DNA of 64,000 bases from Actinomadura formosensis NBRC 14204 (GTDB lineage: Bacteria > Actinomycetota > Actinomycetes > Streptosporangiales > Streptosporangiaceae): positions 1-64,000 of the forward strand of contig NZ_BCQQ01000003.1 in the NCBI RefSeq assembly GCF_001552155.1. Reading direction: 5' to 3'. A program made the position numbers and the translations under genes. Below the pieces are notes generated by a model. The model was not told where the DNA came from and made no database searches. It saw only the letters and a list, made by a program, of their open reading frames with translations. Of this stretch, positions 44,119-53,290 are shown piece by piece; the stretch's first letter is position 1; each line of letters begins with the position of its first letter.

Positions 44119-45528
44119 ATGTCGCACACCGCGATTCCGGAGGCGGGAAGCCGTCCCGGGGAGGCCGCGCGGCCGCACGCCGCGTCCACCGGCACGCTGC
44201 TCGTGCTGCTCACCGGCATATTCATCACCACGCTCGACTTCTTCATCGTCAATGTGGCGATTCCTGATATCCAGGCCGATCTGGGTGCGGGCACGACCGC
44301 GATCCAGTGGGTGGTCGCCGGGTTCGGGCTGGCGCTCGGCGGCGGGCTCATCACCGGCGGACGGCTCGGTGACCTGTTCGGACGCCGCCGGATGTACGCG
44401 CTCGGCCTGGCCGTGTTCACCGCCGCGTCGCTCGCGTGCGGGGTCGCGCCGTCCCCGGGCACGCTGATCGCCGCCAGGGTCGTACAGGGGATCGCCGCGG
44501 CGCTGCTGATGCCGCAGGTCCTCGGCATCATCAACGCCGCCTTCACCGGCGAGCGGCGCACCCGCGCGTTCACCGCCTACGGGCTGGCGCTCGGCCTCGG
44601 CGGCGTTTTCGGGCAGCTCATCGGCGGTGCGCTGATCCAGGCCGACGCGCTCGGCAGCGGGTGGCGCAGCATCTTCCTGATCAACGTCCCGGTCGGCGCG
44701 GTGACACTGGCGCTGGTCCGCCGGACGGTCCCGTCCCAGGCCGCCGCGCGGAACACCCGTCTGGACGCCGCCGGAACCGTCCTGGTCACGCTCGGCCTCG
44801 TCGCGCTCGTCCTGCCGCTGATCGAGGGACGCCGGCTCGGCTGGCCGGCGTGGACGTGGGAGTCGCTCGCGGCAGCGGCCGTCCTGCTGGCCGCGTTCGC
44901 GGTGCACCAGCGGCGCCTCGACCGGCGCGGTGGCGCACCGCTGGTCGCGCCCGCGCTGTTCCGCGAGCCCGCGTTCCGGGTCGGCAGCGGCCTCGCCCTC
45001 GTCTACACGCTGGCCATGGCGTCCTTCTTCCTCTACCTCGCCCTCTACCTCCAGCAGGGACGCGGGCTCAGCGCCCTGGAGTCGGGCCTGCTGTTCGTCG
45101 CCCTGGGCGCCGGCTACCTCGCCGCGTCCACCCGGGCCACGGCCGTCGCCGCGCGGCTGGGACGGCAGGTCCTCGCGCTCGGCGCGCTGATACAGGCGGC
45201 CGGCTGCCTGCTGCTCATGGACGCCCTGGGGCACGGCATCGCCTGGCTCATCCCGGGCTTGGCCCTGGCCGGGGCGGGCATGGGGTTCGTCGTGGCGCCG
45301 CTGTCCGCGCTCGTGCTGTCCGGGGTGACGGACCGGCACGCGGCCTCGGCCTCGGGCGTCCTGGCCACGGCCCAGCAGGTCGGCAACGCCCTGGGCGTCG
45401 CGGTGGTCGGCATCGTCTTCTACGGAGCCGCGGGCGGCGTTCCGGACGCCTTCCGGGCGTCCCTCGTCCCGCTCATTGCCTTCTGCGCGGCTACCGCGGC
45501 CCTTGCGCAGTTGCTCCCGCGCCGGTGA
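44119..45528 (+). CDS. MFS drug-efflux transporter, DHA2 type
   Basis: A 469-residue, about 14-helix exporter, third of its kind in the window. Helix 1 ends ITTLDFFIVNVAIPDI; motif A is GGRLGDLFGRRRMYALG; motif C is near LGLGGVFGQLIGGALI in helix 5. ATG 44119 follows GGGGGACC. No regulator gene is adjacent, though the divergent GNAT gene shares the 141-base upstream region. Substrate unknown. Confidence 0.9.
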   Translation: MSHTAIPEAGSRPGEAARPHAASTGTLLVLLTGIFITTLDFFIVNVAIPDIQADLGAGTTAIQWVVAGFGLALGGGLITGGRLGDLFGRRRMYALGLAVFTAASLACGVAPSPGTLIAARVVQGIAAALLMPQVLGIINAAFTGERRTRAFTAYGLALGLGGVFGQLIGGALIQADALGSGWRSIFLINVPVGAVTLALVRRTVPSQAAARNTRLDAAGTVLVTLGLVALVLPLIEGRRLGWPAWTWESLAAAAVLLAAFAVHQRRLDRRGGAPLVAPALFREPAFRVGSGLALVYTLAMASFFLYLALYLQQGRGLSALESGLLFVALGAGYLAASTRATAVAARLGRQVLALGALIQAAGCLLLMDALGHGIAWLIPGLALAGAGMGFVVAPLSALVLSGVTDRHAASASGVLATAQQVGNALGVAVVGIVFYGAAGGVPDAFRASLVPLIAFCAATAALAQLLPRR

Positions 45529-45673
45529 GCCGGGTCGGCACACGGTGAGCTCAGCCGGCGTCGCCGGGCCCGGTTCCGGATGAGTACGAGGCCCACGAGA
45601 TCTAGGTAGAAGGACCCATCCGGTGCGAATCAGTGCGCCGCAGGATGAGGCGATCGTTCTGTCTGGAGGGCGC

Positions 45674-46795
45674 ATGAGATTCCGCTTGCCGAAAACCTGT
45701 GCTGTGCTGCTGCTCGTCGTCGTCGCGGGCTGCGGGAGCCCCGCCGCCGGGCCTGATCTGTGGAGGACGAAGGTCGCTCCATGGCAGGTGGAGGTCGAGG
45801 ACGCGTCGGTAAGGGTCGATCCCCAGGTGGTCACGATCGGCCCCGATGACGTGTGGGTGTTCGGCGGGCGCGGCCCGGCGGACACGACGCGGTGGCCGGT
45901 GGCGAGGCACTGGAACGGCCGGAGTTGGAGCAAGGTCGACCTTCCCGGCGGACGGAGCGGCGCGATCCTGGCGGCCGGGGCGTCCTCGGCGTCCGACGTG
46001 TGGGCGGTGACCTCCGGCGAACCGGACTCGGCCGTCCTCCACTGGGACGGTGCCCGCTGGACGGTCGCCCAGCGTCTCCCCGGCTTCACCGTGACGACCA
46101 TGGAGGTGTTCTCCCCGCAGGACGTCCGCGTCTACGGCTCCGGGCCGTCCGCCACCGGAACGGTCTGGAGCCGCACGGCGGAAGGGTGGTCGAGGAGCGG
46201 GCTGCCGTTCCTCATCTCACGCACCAGCGCCCGTTCCGCCCGGGACATCTGGGCGCTCACCTTCGAGGAAAAGCTGTACCACTACGACGGCACCGTCTGG
46301 AAGGCCGTCCCGCTGGACGGTGTCCTCCCCGCCGGCAAGACGCATCACCTCATGGAGATCACCACTACGGACACCGGGATCTGGATCACCGCCGAGGGCG
46401 GCGGCAGTCCGTTCCGGGGTGGTCCACCCCAAAGTGGTTCACCCCAAGGTGAACCTGGCGGCCCCGATCTGACGTCCCTGCTCGTTCACGGCGACCCCGA
46501 AGGCGGCCGCTGGACCGCCGAAAGCCTCATGGACAGGACGGGACGGCTCAACGAGTTCGCCGCACCGATCATCGACCCGGACGGCGGCGTATGGCTCATC
46601 GGTTCCACCGACGTCAACGCCTACGACTCCGCGCTCGCCCACCGGACCCCGGACGGCGCCTGGACCCGGACCAGGATCCGCGCCCCCCGCTTCGGCTTCT
46701 TCGAGGTGCGCGCCTTCGCCCGGATGCCGGGCGGCACACGCTTCCTCGTCGCGGGCATGAACGATGAGGACGGCGCGATCCTGTCCACCCGGTGA
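45674..46795 (+). CDS. Lipoprotein with beta-propeller-like repeats
   Basis: A 373-residue lipoprotein. MRFRLPKTCAVLLLVVVAGC carries a lipobox (VVAGC). The rest has repeated motifs ending in W with a preceding G or D: HWNGRSWSKVDLPG, HWDGARWTVAQRLPG, HYDGTVWKAVPLDG, and ASDVWAVTSG, ARDIWALTFEE, PDDVWVFGGRG before them. Such repeats build Kelch-like or galactose-oxidase-like propellers. A short Gly/Pro/Ser segment (GGPPQSGSPQGEPGG) lies in the middle, coded by near-repeated CACCCCAA units. ATG follows TGGAGGGCGC. Role unknown; extracytoplasmic binding is likely. Confidence 0.75.
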   Translation: MRFRLPKTCAVLLLVVVAGCGSPAAGPDLWRTKVAPWQVEVEDASVRVDPQVVTIGPDDVWVFGGRGPADTTRWPVARHWNGRSWSKVDLPGGRSGAILAAGASSASDVWAVTSGEPDSAVLHWDGARWTVAQRLPGFTVTTMEVFSPQDVRVYGSGPSATGTVWSRTAEGWSRSGLPFLISRTSARSARDIWALTFEEKLYHYDGTVWKAVPLDGVLPAGKTHHLMEITTTDTGIWITAEGGGSPFRGGPPQSGSPQGEPGGPDLTSLLVHGDPEGGRWTAESLMDRTGRLNEFAAPIIDPDGGVWLIGSTDVNAYDSALAHRTPDGAWTRTRIRAPRFGFFEVRAFARMPGGTRFLVAGMNDEDGAILSTR

Positions 46796-46800
46796 GCCGG

Positions 46801-47637
46801 TCAGGTCGCGTGGCCGTCGCCCGGGCCGTACATGGCGTCGTGCTGCCGGCGAGGCGAGCAGACCGAGGCGGACGGGCACGAGCAGCGGCGGGACCCCACC
46901 TTCACGGTCACCCGGTCGCCGGGCACGTTGTAACCGATGACCTGCCCTTCTCCCTCCGGCGTGCTCACCCGCGCCCCGAGGCGCGGCGCCTTCTCCTTGA
47001 ACTCCATGTAGAGGGGGTGCTCGTATTTGAGGCAGCACATCAGGCGGCCGCAGGCGCCGGCTATGCGGAGGGGATTGACGGGCAGGTCCTGGTCTTTCGC
47101 CATCCGGACGGAGACGGGTTCGAAGTCCTTGAGGAAGGTGGCGCAGCAGAGGTCGCGGCCGCAGGGGCCTATGCCGCCCTGGAGGCGGGCCTCGTCGCGG
47201 GGGCCGACCTGGCGGAGTTCGACGCGGGCCTTGATGCCGCGGGCCAGGTCGCGGACGAGGGCGCGGAAGTCCACGCGGTTCGGGGCGGTGAAGTAGATCT
47301 TGAAGATGTTGTCGGCGTCGAGGTAGTCGACGCCGATGACCTTCATGGGGAGGTCGTGCTTGCGGATGAGGCGCTTGGCGATGGAGCGGCCCTCGGCGCG
47401 GCGGCGGCGGTTGGCCTCGTCCCGGGCGAGGTGCTCGTCGGTGGCAAGGCCGGCGCATTCGGGGAGGCCGCCGATGTCCTCCGGCACCCACTGCGGGGCC
47501 CAGACGCATTCGGCGACCTCGGGGCCGGAGTCGGTGGGGACGAGGACCTTGTCGCCGACGCCCGGGGAGTGCGGGCCCGGGTCGAGGTAGTAGAGCCGGC
47601 CGTAACGGGTGAAGCTGACGGCCATCACCATGCCCAT
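46801..47637 (-). CDS. PSP1-domain protein (RicT/YaaT family)
   Basis: A 278-residue cytosolic protein. The PSP1 core includes MKVIGVDYLDADNIFKIYFT and RALVRDLARGIKARVELRQVG, followed by four conserved Cys: GPCGRDLCCATFLKDF and GRLMCCLKYEHPLYMEF. The homologue in Bacillus, RicT, forms an iron-sulfur complex acting on RNA decay and sporulation control; the cysteines are kept here. The family normally lies next to holB in actinomycetes; here other genes intervene. Three close ATGs exist; 47637 has GGAG at seven bases. A Cys/Arg-rich tail ends the protein. Confidence 0.9.
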   Translation of the reverse strand: MGMVMAVSFTRYGRLYYLDPGPHSPGVGDKVLVPTDSGPEVAECVWAPQWVPEDIGGLPECAGLATDEHLARDEANRRRRAEGRSIAKRLIRKHDLPMKVIGVDYLDADNIFKIYFTAPNRVDFRALVRDLARGIKARVELRQVGPRDEARLQGGIGPCGRDLCCATFLKDFEPVSVRMAKDQDLPVNPLRIAGACGRLMCCLKYEHPLYMEFKEKAPRLGARVSTPEGEGQVIGYNVPGDRVTVKVGSRRCSCPSASVCSPRRQHDAMYGPGDGHAT

Positions 47638-47696
47638 GGTTTCGCTCCGTTCGCCCAGTTTCCTGTGGCCCCACGTTAGTCCGCCGGGCGCACGCG

Positions 47697-48662
47697 TCAC
47701 CAGGTGGCGTCGGCGAGGTCCTTTCCGGGGACGGCCGGGACGCCCTGCGCGTAAAGGTCGCCGGCGGTCGCGAGGAGGGACCGGCCGGTGTCGAGGTCGG
47801 TCAGCGGGCCCGTCACCTTCTGGCGCCACAGGACCTTCGTGGGCTTGCCGGTGAGGGTGAAGCCCTGGAGGGTCAGCTCGGAGTTCGTCACCGTGCCGGC
47901 GACCACGGCGTCCTTGGTCAGGACGGCGTTAGCACTGCCCTTGGGCAGTGTCATGACGGCCTTGCTGAGCTTCAGGTCTCCGGCGGCGCCGTTGGTGTCG
48001 AGGGTGCGGAGCTGCGGCTTGGACGAGCCGGCCGGGGTCCAGACGAAGGCGAGGGTGGCCCCGGACCAGGAGAGGCTGCCGACGCGGCCGGGCGCCTTGG
48101 TCGCCCATGCCTTGTGGGCGCCGGTGCCGAGGGTGAGGACGTCCACGCGGCCGTTCTTGCCCTTGTAGGTGACGTAGGCGATGCGGTCGCGGGTGACGGC
48201 GATGTCCGACCAGGCGGTGGAGGCGCCGGGGACGGTGGCCTTCGGGATGTCCTTGAGGTCTTGCGGACGTCCGTCGTCGCCCAGGTGGAGGCGCTGGAAG
48301 GTCACCTTGCCGCCGCCGTAGGACGCGACGATGTACGAGCCGTCCTTCGCGGCGGCGACGCGGTGGAAGCGGCGGCCCTGCGGCGGTGCGATGGGGACGC
48401 CCACGTCGGCGCCGGTGTGCGCGTCACGGACGAGCAGCGCGGTGCCCGGCCGGGTGATCCCGACGATGAACCGCGGGTCGGTGTGCTCGGCCTTCGCGGC
48501 CGGCTTGGCCTCGTGCTCCTCCTTGGCGGCGCGCTGGTGGCGGTGCACCACATCGACGCCCCCGCCGATGAACAGCGCCGCGGTCGCGGCCGCGGTGAGC
48601 GGGATCAGGCTCTTCCACGAGCCTAGACGTGTCCCCTGGTCCTCGCGCCTGCCGTCGTCCAT
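47697..48662 (-). CDS. Membrane-anchored protein with propeller-like outer domain
   Basis: A 321-residue protein of unknown function. A basic N-terminus leads to one membrane helix (about 22-40: LIPLTAAATAALFIGGGVDVV), a charged Lys/Glu/Ala-rich linker, and an outer domain with alternating strands such as FIVGITRPGTALLVRDAHTG, RVAAAKDGSYIVASYGGG, DIAVTRDRIAYVTYKG and SLSWSGATLAFVWTPAG. These look like WD40- or TolB-like blades. ATG 48662 is chosen because the helix then begins at the usual distance. Downstream PSP1 lies 59 bases away on the same strand. Confidence 0.7.
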   Translation of the reverse strand: MDDGRREDQGTRLGSWKSLIPLTAAATAALFIGGGVDVVHRHQRAAKEEHEAKPAAKAEHTDPRFIVGITRPGTALLVRDAHTGADVGVPIAPPQGRRFHRVAAAKDGSYIVASYGGGKVTFQRLHLGDDGRPQDLKDIPKATVPGASTAWSDIAVTRDRIAYVTYKGKNGRVDVLTLGTGAHKAWATKAPGRVGSLSWSGATLAFVWTPAGSSKPQLRTLDTNGAAGDLKLSKAVMTLPKGSANAVLTKDAVVAGTVTNSELTLQGFTLTGKPTKVLWRQKVTGPLTDLDTGRSLLATAGDLYAQGVPAVPGKDLADATW

Positions 48663-48853
48663 GGGTTCGCCCTGCACCTACCTGTCCACTCTCGGGGTAC
48701 CGCGTCGTTTCTATCTCATCTCCATCATTTACATCGCCACAAAAGCCCATGAAGCGGGAGTTACCACATCGACGCGAACCCGCAAGCCCGGCACGACCGC
48801 GGGCTGCGAGACGCAGGGTAACGGACGCCCACGGCTCCTCACAGCGAGCCCCC

Positions 48854-49696
48854 TCAACCGAGGGAGGCCCGGACCGCCTCCACCAGGGAGGAGCGGTAGG
48901 ACGTCCCGAACAGGGCCACGTGGACGAGGAGGGGATGCAGCTGGTGCAGCGGGACGCGTGCCCGCCACCCGTCCGCCAGGGGCGCCGTCTCGTTGTAGGC
49001 GGACAGCACCGTTTCGAGGTGGGGCGTGCCGAACAGGGCCATCATGGCGAGGTCTGTTTCGCGGTGGCCGCCGTGCGCCGCGGGGTCGATGAGGAGGGCC
49101 CGGCCGTCCGTCCACTGGATGTTGCCCGACCACAGGTCACCGTGGATGCGGCTGGGCGGTTCCGGCGGCCCGGCCAGGTCTGCGATGTCCGACATGACGC
49201 GCTCGATGAGACGGATGTCGGCGGACGGCAGGTGCCGCGCGCCGCGGCGGAGGAACGGCTCCAGGCGGCGTTCGGCGTACCAGGCCGGCCAGTCACGGTC
49301 GTCCAGCGTGTTGTCGAGCGGGAGGTCGGCGATGAAGCCGTCCCAGGGCGCGCCGTAGGCATCCGGGCGGTTGCGGGTGTGCAGGGCGGCCAGCTCACGG
49401 CCGAGGCGTTCGGCGGCCTGCCGGGACGGCGGCGTGGCCGGCAGCCACGGCAGGACGAGCATGTGATCGTCCGCCGCGACCACGTCCGGGACGGGCGTGC
49501 CCGGCCCCGCCTCGCCCAGCCAGCGCAGCCCGGCGGCCTCCGCCGCGAACACGCCGGCCTGGTCGGCGGCCGCCTTCACGAACACCTCGCGGCCGCCGGC
49601 CAGGGACGCCCGGTGCAGCGTCCAGGAATGGCTGGAACCGAGGTCGCGCACCTCGCCGACCCCGGTGCCGAGGAGCCGCTCCAGCCGGTCGCGCAC
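48854..49696 (-). CDS. Fructosamine/ketosamine-3-kinase family protein
   Basis: A 280-residue kinase of the Fn3K fold. Motifs are GREVFVKAAADQAGVFAAEA (ATP-site Lys), SRIHGDLWSGNIQW with the catalytic loop HGDLWxxN, and LIDPAAHGGHRETDLAMM, the DxD-type metal loop. Such enzymes phosphorylate sugar adducts on protein lysines so that they break down. The GTG at 49696 directly follows the phosphatase TGA, so the two form one transcript. LMW phosphatase and Fn3K are often paired, fitting the known pairing of ketosamine kinases and phosphatases of this class. Confidence 0.92.
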   Translation of the reverse strand: MRDRLERLLGTGVGEVRDLGSSHSWTLHRASLAGGREVFVKAAADQAGVFAAEAAGLRWLGEAGPGTPVPDVVAADDHMLVLPWLPATPPSRQAAERLGRELAALHTRNRPDAYGAPWDGFIADLPLDNTLDDRDWPAWYAERRLEPFLRRGARHLPSADIRLIERVMSDIADLAGPPEPPSRIHGDLWSGNIQWTDGRALLIDPAAHGGHRETDLAMMALFGTPHLETVLSAYNETAPLADGWRARVPLHQLHPLLVHVALFGTSYRSSLVEAVRASLG

Positions 49697-50176
49697 TCAG
49701 CCCTCCTTGAGCGCGGTGCGGATCTCCTCCAGGAGGCCGGGCATCGCCGCCTCCACCTGCTCAAGGACGAGGTCGAAGTCGGCGCGGTCACCGTAGTACG
49801 GGTCGGGGACGTCGAGGTCGCCGTCCGCGTCCGGGTCGAATTCGCGCAGCAGCCGGATCCTGCCGCGCGCCCCCTCGTCCGGGGCCATCGAGCGCAGCGC
49901 CCGCAGGTGCCCCTCGTCCAGTGCCAGGATCAGGTCGTACCGCCCGAACCAGGACGGTGCGAACTGGCGGGCGATGTGCGCCGACCGGTAGCCGGCCCGC
50001 TCCAGCGTCGCGACCGTCCGCTCGTCGGCCTCGTTGCCGACGTGCCAGCCGCCGGTGCCCGAACTGTCGACCTCCACGTCCAGCCCCTCGTTCTCGACGT
50101 GGTGGCGCAGCACCCATTCGGCAATCGGGGAGCGGCAGATGTTGCCCGTGCAGACGAACGTGACGCGGTACGACAT
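49697..50176 (-). CDS. Low-molecular-weight protein-tyrosine phosphatase
   Basis: A 159-residue phosphatase with the P-loop VCTGNICRSPIAEW (CX5R) right at the N-terminus and the acid Asp pair in DVPDPYYGD near the C-terminus. The family removes phosphate from tyrosine and, in some members, from ribulosamine-5-phosphates, which suits its coupling to the Fn3K-type gene. ATG 50176; the gene directly abuts its neighbour (TGA then GTG). Confidence 0.94.
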   Translation of the reverse strand: MSYRVTFVCTGNICRSPIAEWVLRHHVENEGLDVEVDSSGTGGWHVGNEADERTVATLERAGYRSAHIARQFAPSWFGRYDLILALDEGHLRALRSMAPDEGARGRIRLLREFDPDADGDLDVPDPYYGDRADFDLVLEQVEAAMPGLLEEIRTALKEG

Positions 50177-50252
50177 GCCCCCATCATGCCCGAGCCGGCC
50201 GAAGCTCGATGATGACGGTGCCCACGCCCGGAGCACCGTCCCGGGAAAAGGG

Positions 50253-50288
50253 GGCGGCCCCCCGACCGTGACCGGTCGGGGGGCCGCC
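50253..50288 (-). terminator. Strong hairpin after the subtilase gene
   Basis: Perfect 15-bp arms (GGCGGCCCCCCGACC and complement) with a 6-base loop, starting 12 bases past the subtilase stop and ending 77 bases before the phosphatase ATG. Confidence 0.85.
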
Positions 50289-50299
50289 TTCGGGTGGCG

Positions 50300-52006
50300 T
50301 CAGTATCGGACGGCGTTCAGCGCGTCCACGATGCCGTTGCCGAAGAAGCCGTTCTGCTCCTTCGAGCCCTCACAGGTCTGCGTCGAGGTCCGCTTGGCGC
50401 CCGACGAGGTGTACCACTCGTACACGAACGTCCGCGGGCTCGGGCATTCCTTGGGGGTCGCCGTGCCGAGCAGCGCGCGCTCCACGACGTCCGGGTTCAG
50501 GGTCAGGCCGCCGTTCCGGCGGTCCGGGTGCCCGTACCTGCTGACGATCAGCGCGGCGACGCCGGCGGCGTGCGGCGAGGCCATCGAGGTGCCCTGCAGC
50601 GACGAGTAGTAGGCGCACTTGCCGTCCTTGCAGCTGCGGATGACGTAGGACACCTTCGGCGTGCCGTCCGGGTTCAGCTCGCCGCGCTCCTTCGCGAGCC
50701 GCTCGGGGTAGGCGGCCCAGACGCCGCCGCGGTCGTCCGGCCGGCTGGCGGCGTTGTCGACCTTGTCGCCGCCGGGCGCGGCCACCGCCACGTACCCGTT
50801 GCCGAAGCTGCTGTAGTACGACTTGCGGGTGCTGGGGCCGGTCGCCGAGACCGGGATGACGTTCTCGCCCTCGGACGGCATCGACACGCAGCTCGCCGGG
50901 ACCGTCCGGTCGTACGGCGCCTCACCCGGCACGGACGGGAAGTCCGGGCTGGTCGCGTCCAGGTTCGTCTTCGTGTAGTCGACGTAGTCGTTGCCCGCCG
51001 CGGAGACCAGCGTGACGCCCCGGTCGTGGGCGAAGTCCAGGGCGCGCTGCGTCGCCTCGATGATCGTGCGCTGTTCGAGCTGGTTCTCGGGGCTGTCGGC
51101 GGGGTTGTTCTCGCAGTTCCAGAGCCACGGGTCGATGTAGTACGACATGTTGACGACGTCGATGCCGTTCTTGGCCGCGTACGTCAGGCCGTCCACGGTC
51201 GGCTGAAGGAAGAAGAGACCGGAGTCCTGGCCGACGCGCAGGTTGACGATCGACACGTTCGGCGCGACGCCCGCCATGCCGAACCCGTTGCGAGGCGAGG
51301 CGATCGTGGACGCGACGTGCGTGCCGTGGCCGCGGTCGTCCCAGTCGTTGGGGTCGACGCACGACGTGAACTCGCACGGGCCGTCGAGCTCGTTGCCGTC
51401 GGCATCCGTCGGGATGTCCTGGGTGAAGTTGCGGCTGAGCTTGCGGTTGAAGTTCGGCTTGATGTCCGGGTGGTCGCCGTCCACGCCGGTGTCGAGGATG
51501 CCGACCAGCACGCGCTTGTCGCCCGGCTCCTTCTTGTACGAGCCGTCCGGCGTCGCGTGGATCTGCTTCATGTCCCACTGCAGATCGGCCAGCGGCTCGC
51601 CGTCCTGCGACGAGGCGCTCTTGGCCGACACCGTCTTCCCGGTGCCGGTCATCTGCTCGACCTTCGAGACCTTCGCCTTCGCCTTCGCCGGCTTCGGCGC
51701 CTCGCCGATGATCCGGTTGTGCGCGACGCCCTCAAGCGCGCGCTGCTTCATCACCGCGTGGATGAACTCGGGGTTGTCGGAACGGACGGTCGCGACGCCC
51801 ACGTCACGGTTCTCGTGGACGACCTTGCCGCCGGCCGCCTGGACCGCGTGATGAGCCTGGCCGAGAGAGACGTGCTCCTTGTAAAGGACGACGTACTCCG
51901 ACACCTGACCCTTCGCCTGCGCGGGTTGTGGTTCCGCTGATGCTGGCACCGCGAGCGCCGTCATGGTGGTGACGGCGCACGCGGCGGAAATCAAGGCTCG
52001 CCGCAA
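50300..52006 (-). CDS. Secreted subtilisin-family (S8) serine protease
   Basis: A preproenzyme of 568 residues. The start is a TTG with AGGAGG six bases upstream; a GTG 45 bases earlier lacks a site. The signal peptide runs to about residue 24 (ASA before EPQ). An inhibitor-I9-type propeptide follows (about 35-105: EYVVLYKEHVSLGQAHHAV, VGVATVRSDNPEFI), then a Lys/Ala linker. The catalytic Asp is in LVGILDTGVDGDHPD (D172), His in DDRGHGTHVAST (H227), oxyanion Asn in VSAAGNDYVDY, and Ser in LQGTSMASPHAAG. Five or more Cys in the catalytic domain suggest disulfides. It is an extracellular scavenging or processing protease. Confidence 0.95.
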   Translation of the reverse strand: MRRALISAACAVTTMTALAVPASAEPQPAQAKGQVSEYVVLYKEHVSLGQAHHAVQAAGGKVVHENRDVGVATVRSDNPEFIHAVMKQRALEGVAHNRIIGEAPKPAKAKAKVSKVEQMTGTGKTVSAKSASSQDGEPLADLQWDMKQIHATPDGSYKKEPGDKRVLVGILDTGVDGDHPDIKPNFNRKLSRNFTQDIPTDADGNELDGPCEFTSCVDPNDWDDRGHGTHVASTIASPRNGFGMAGVAPNVSIVNLRVGQDSGLFFLQPTVDGLTYAAKNGIDVVNMSYYIDPWLWNCENNPADSPENQLEQRTIIEATQRALDFAHDRGVTLVSAAGNDYVDYTKTNLDATSPDFPSVPGEAPYDRTVPASCVSMPSEGENVIPVSATGPSTRKSYYSSFGNGYVAVAAPGGDKVDNAASRPDDRGGVWAAYPERLAKERGELNPDGTPKVSYVIRSCKDGKCAYYSSLQGTSMASPHAAGVAALIVSRYGHPDRRNGGLTLNPDVVERALLGTATPKECPSPRTFVYEWYTSSGAKRTSTQTCEGSKEQNGFFGNGIVDALNAVRY

Positions 52007-52132
52007 AGCTGACCTCCTGGCAGTGGGGGAGCTAGCCCGGGATTGGGGCACAAGCCTGCCGAAGGTACGGGAGCGACTGTTGAGTCTTGCGTACGGTTGT
52101 ATAACGAATAGGGAGATCTCTTGTAAGCCGTG

Positions 52133-53272
52133 TCAGCCGGTGCGGAGCGCCAGGGTGAGCGCCTCGACCGCCAGCAGCGGGTTCACGTTCGCGTCCAGCC
52201 GTTTCCGGCAGGCCATGATCGCGTCCAGTCGCTTGAGGGTGTCCTCGGGGCGGCCGTTCTGCGCCGCCGTCCGCAGCTCCGGGCCCAGCTCGGTGTTGAC
52301 GAGGTCGGTACCCGCCCCCATCTGGAGGGTCAGCACGTCCCGGTAATAGGACGCGAGGTCGAGGAGCGTCCGGTCGAGGGCGTCGCGCTCCAGCCGTGTG
52401 GCACGCGACTTCTGCCGGGCCTCCAGGTCCTTGAGCGCCCCGGCCGTGCCCCTCGGCATCCGTCCCTTGGCGCTCTCACCGAGGGCCTGCCGCAGCGCCG
52501 ACGTCTCCGCCTCGTTCAGCTCCTCCGTCTGCACCTTCGCCTCCGCCTTCGCCGCCGAGACCAGCGCCTCCGCCGCCGCCACCGCCGGGCCCACCGCCGT
52601 CAGCCGGCGCGGCACCGCCAGCACCTCCGCGCGCCGCCGGCGCGCCCGCGGATCGGTCGCCAGCCGCCGCGCCCGGCTGATGTGGCCCTGCGCGGCCCGC
52701 GCCACCACGTCCGCCGTCTCGCGGTCCACCCCGTCGCGCAGGGTGAGGACGTCCGCGACCGCGTCGATCGGCGGCGTCCGCAGCGTCACCAGGCGGCACC
52801 GCGACCTGATCGTCACCAGCAGATCGTCCGGGGACGGCGTGCACAGCAGCCACACCGTCCGGGCAGGGGGCTCCTCGATCGCCTTCAGCAGCGCGTTCGC
52901 CGCCGCCTCCGTCGCCCGGTCCGCGTCCTCGAACAGGACGATCTGCCAGCGGCCCCCGGACGGGGACGACGACGCGCGCAGCACCAGCGCGCGGGCCTCC
53001 TTCACCCCGTACGACAGGCCCTGCGGGCGGACGACCTCCACGTCCGCGTGCGTGCCCTGCAGCACCTGGTGGCAGGACGCGCAGTGCCCGCAGCCGCGCG
53101 GCGTCTGCGCGCACTGCAGCGCCGCCGCGAACGCCCGCGCGGCGGCCGAGCGCCCCGCTCCGGGAGGACCGGTGAACAGCCACGCGTGCGCGAGCCCGCC
53201 CGTCCCCTCGGCGGCCGACGACAGCTGCGCGACGACGGGCTCCTGCCCCACCAGGTCATCCCACACGCTCAT
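52133..53272 (-). CDS. holB: DNA polymerase III delta-prime subunit
   Basis: Clamp-loader subunit of 379 residues. It starts MSVWDDLVGQEPVVAQL and has the degenerate P-loop GPPGAGRSAAARA, with Arg in place of Lys as in non-hydrolysing delta-prime proteins. The zinc module is CAQTPRGCGHCASC; Walker B-like VLFEDADRATEAAANALLKAIEEPP and sensor region LVTIRSRCRLVTLR follow. ATG 53272 is 18 bases after the tmk stop, so the two share a transcript. Confidence 0.94.
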   Translation of the reverse strand: MSVWDDLVGQEPVVAQLSSAAEGTGGLAHAWLFTGPPGAGRSAAARAFAAALQCAQTPRGCGHCASCHQVLQGTHADVEVVRPQGLSYGVKEARALVLRASSSPSGGRWQIVLFEDADRATEAAANALLKAIEEPPARTVWLLCTPSPDDLLVTIRSRCRLVTLRTPPIDAVADVLTLRDGVDRETADVVARAAQGHISRARRLATDPRARRRRAEVLAVPRRLTAVGPAVAAAEALVSAAKAEAKVQTEELNEAETSALRQALGESAKGRMPRGTAGALKDLEARQKSRATRLERDALDRTLLDLASYYRDVLTLQMGAGTDLVNTELGPELRTAAQNGRPEDTLKRLDAIMACRKRLDANVNPLLAVEALTLALRTG

Positions 53273-53290
53273 GGATAGAGGCTAACGGGG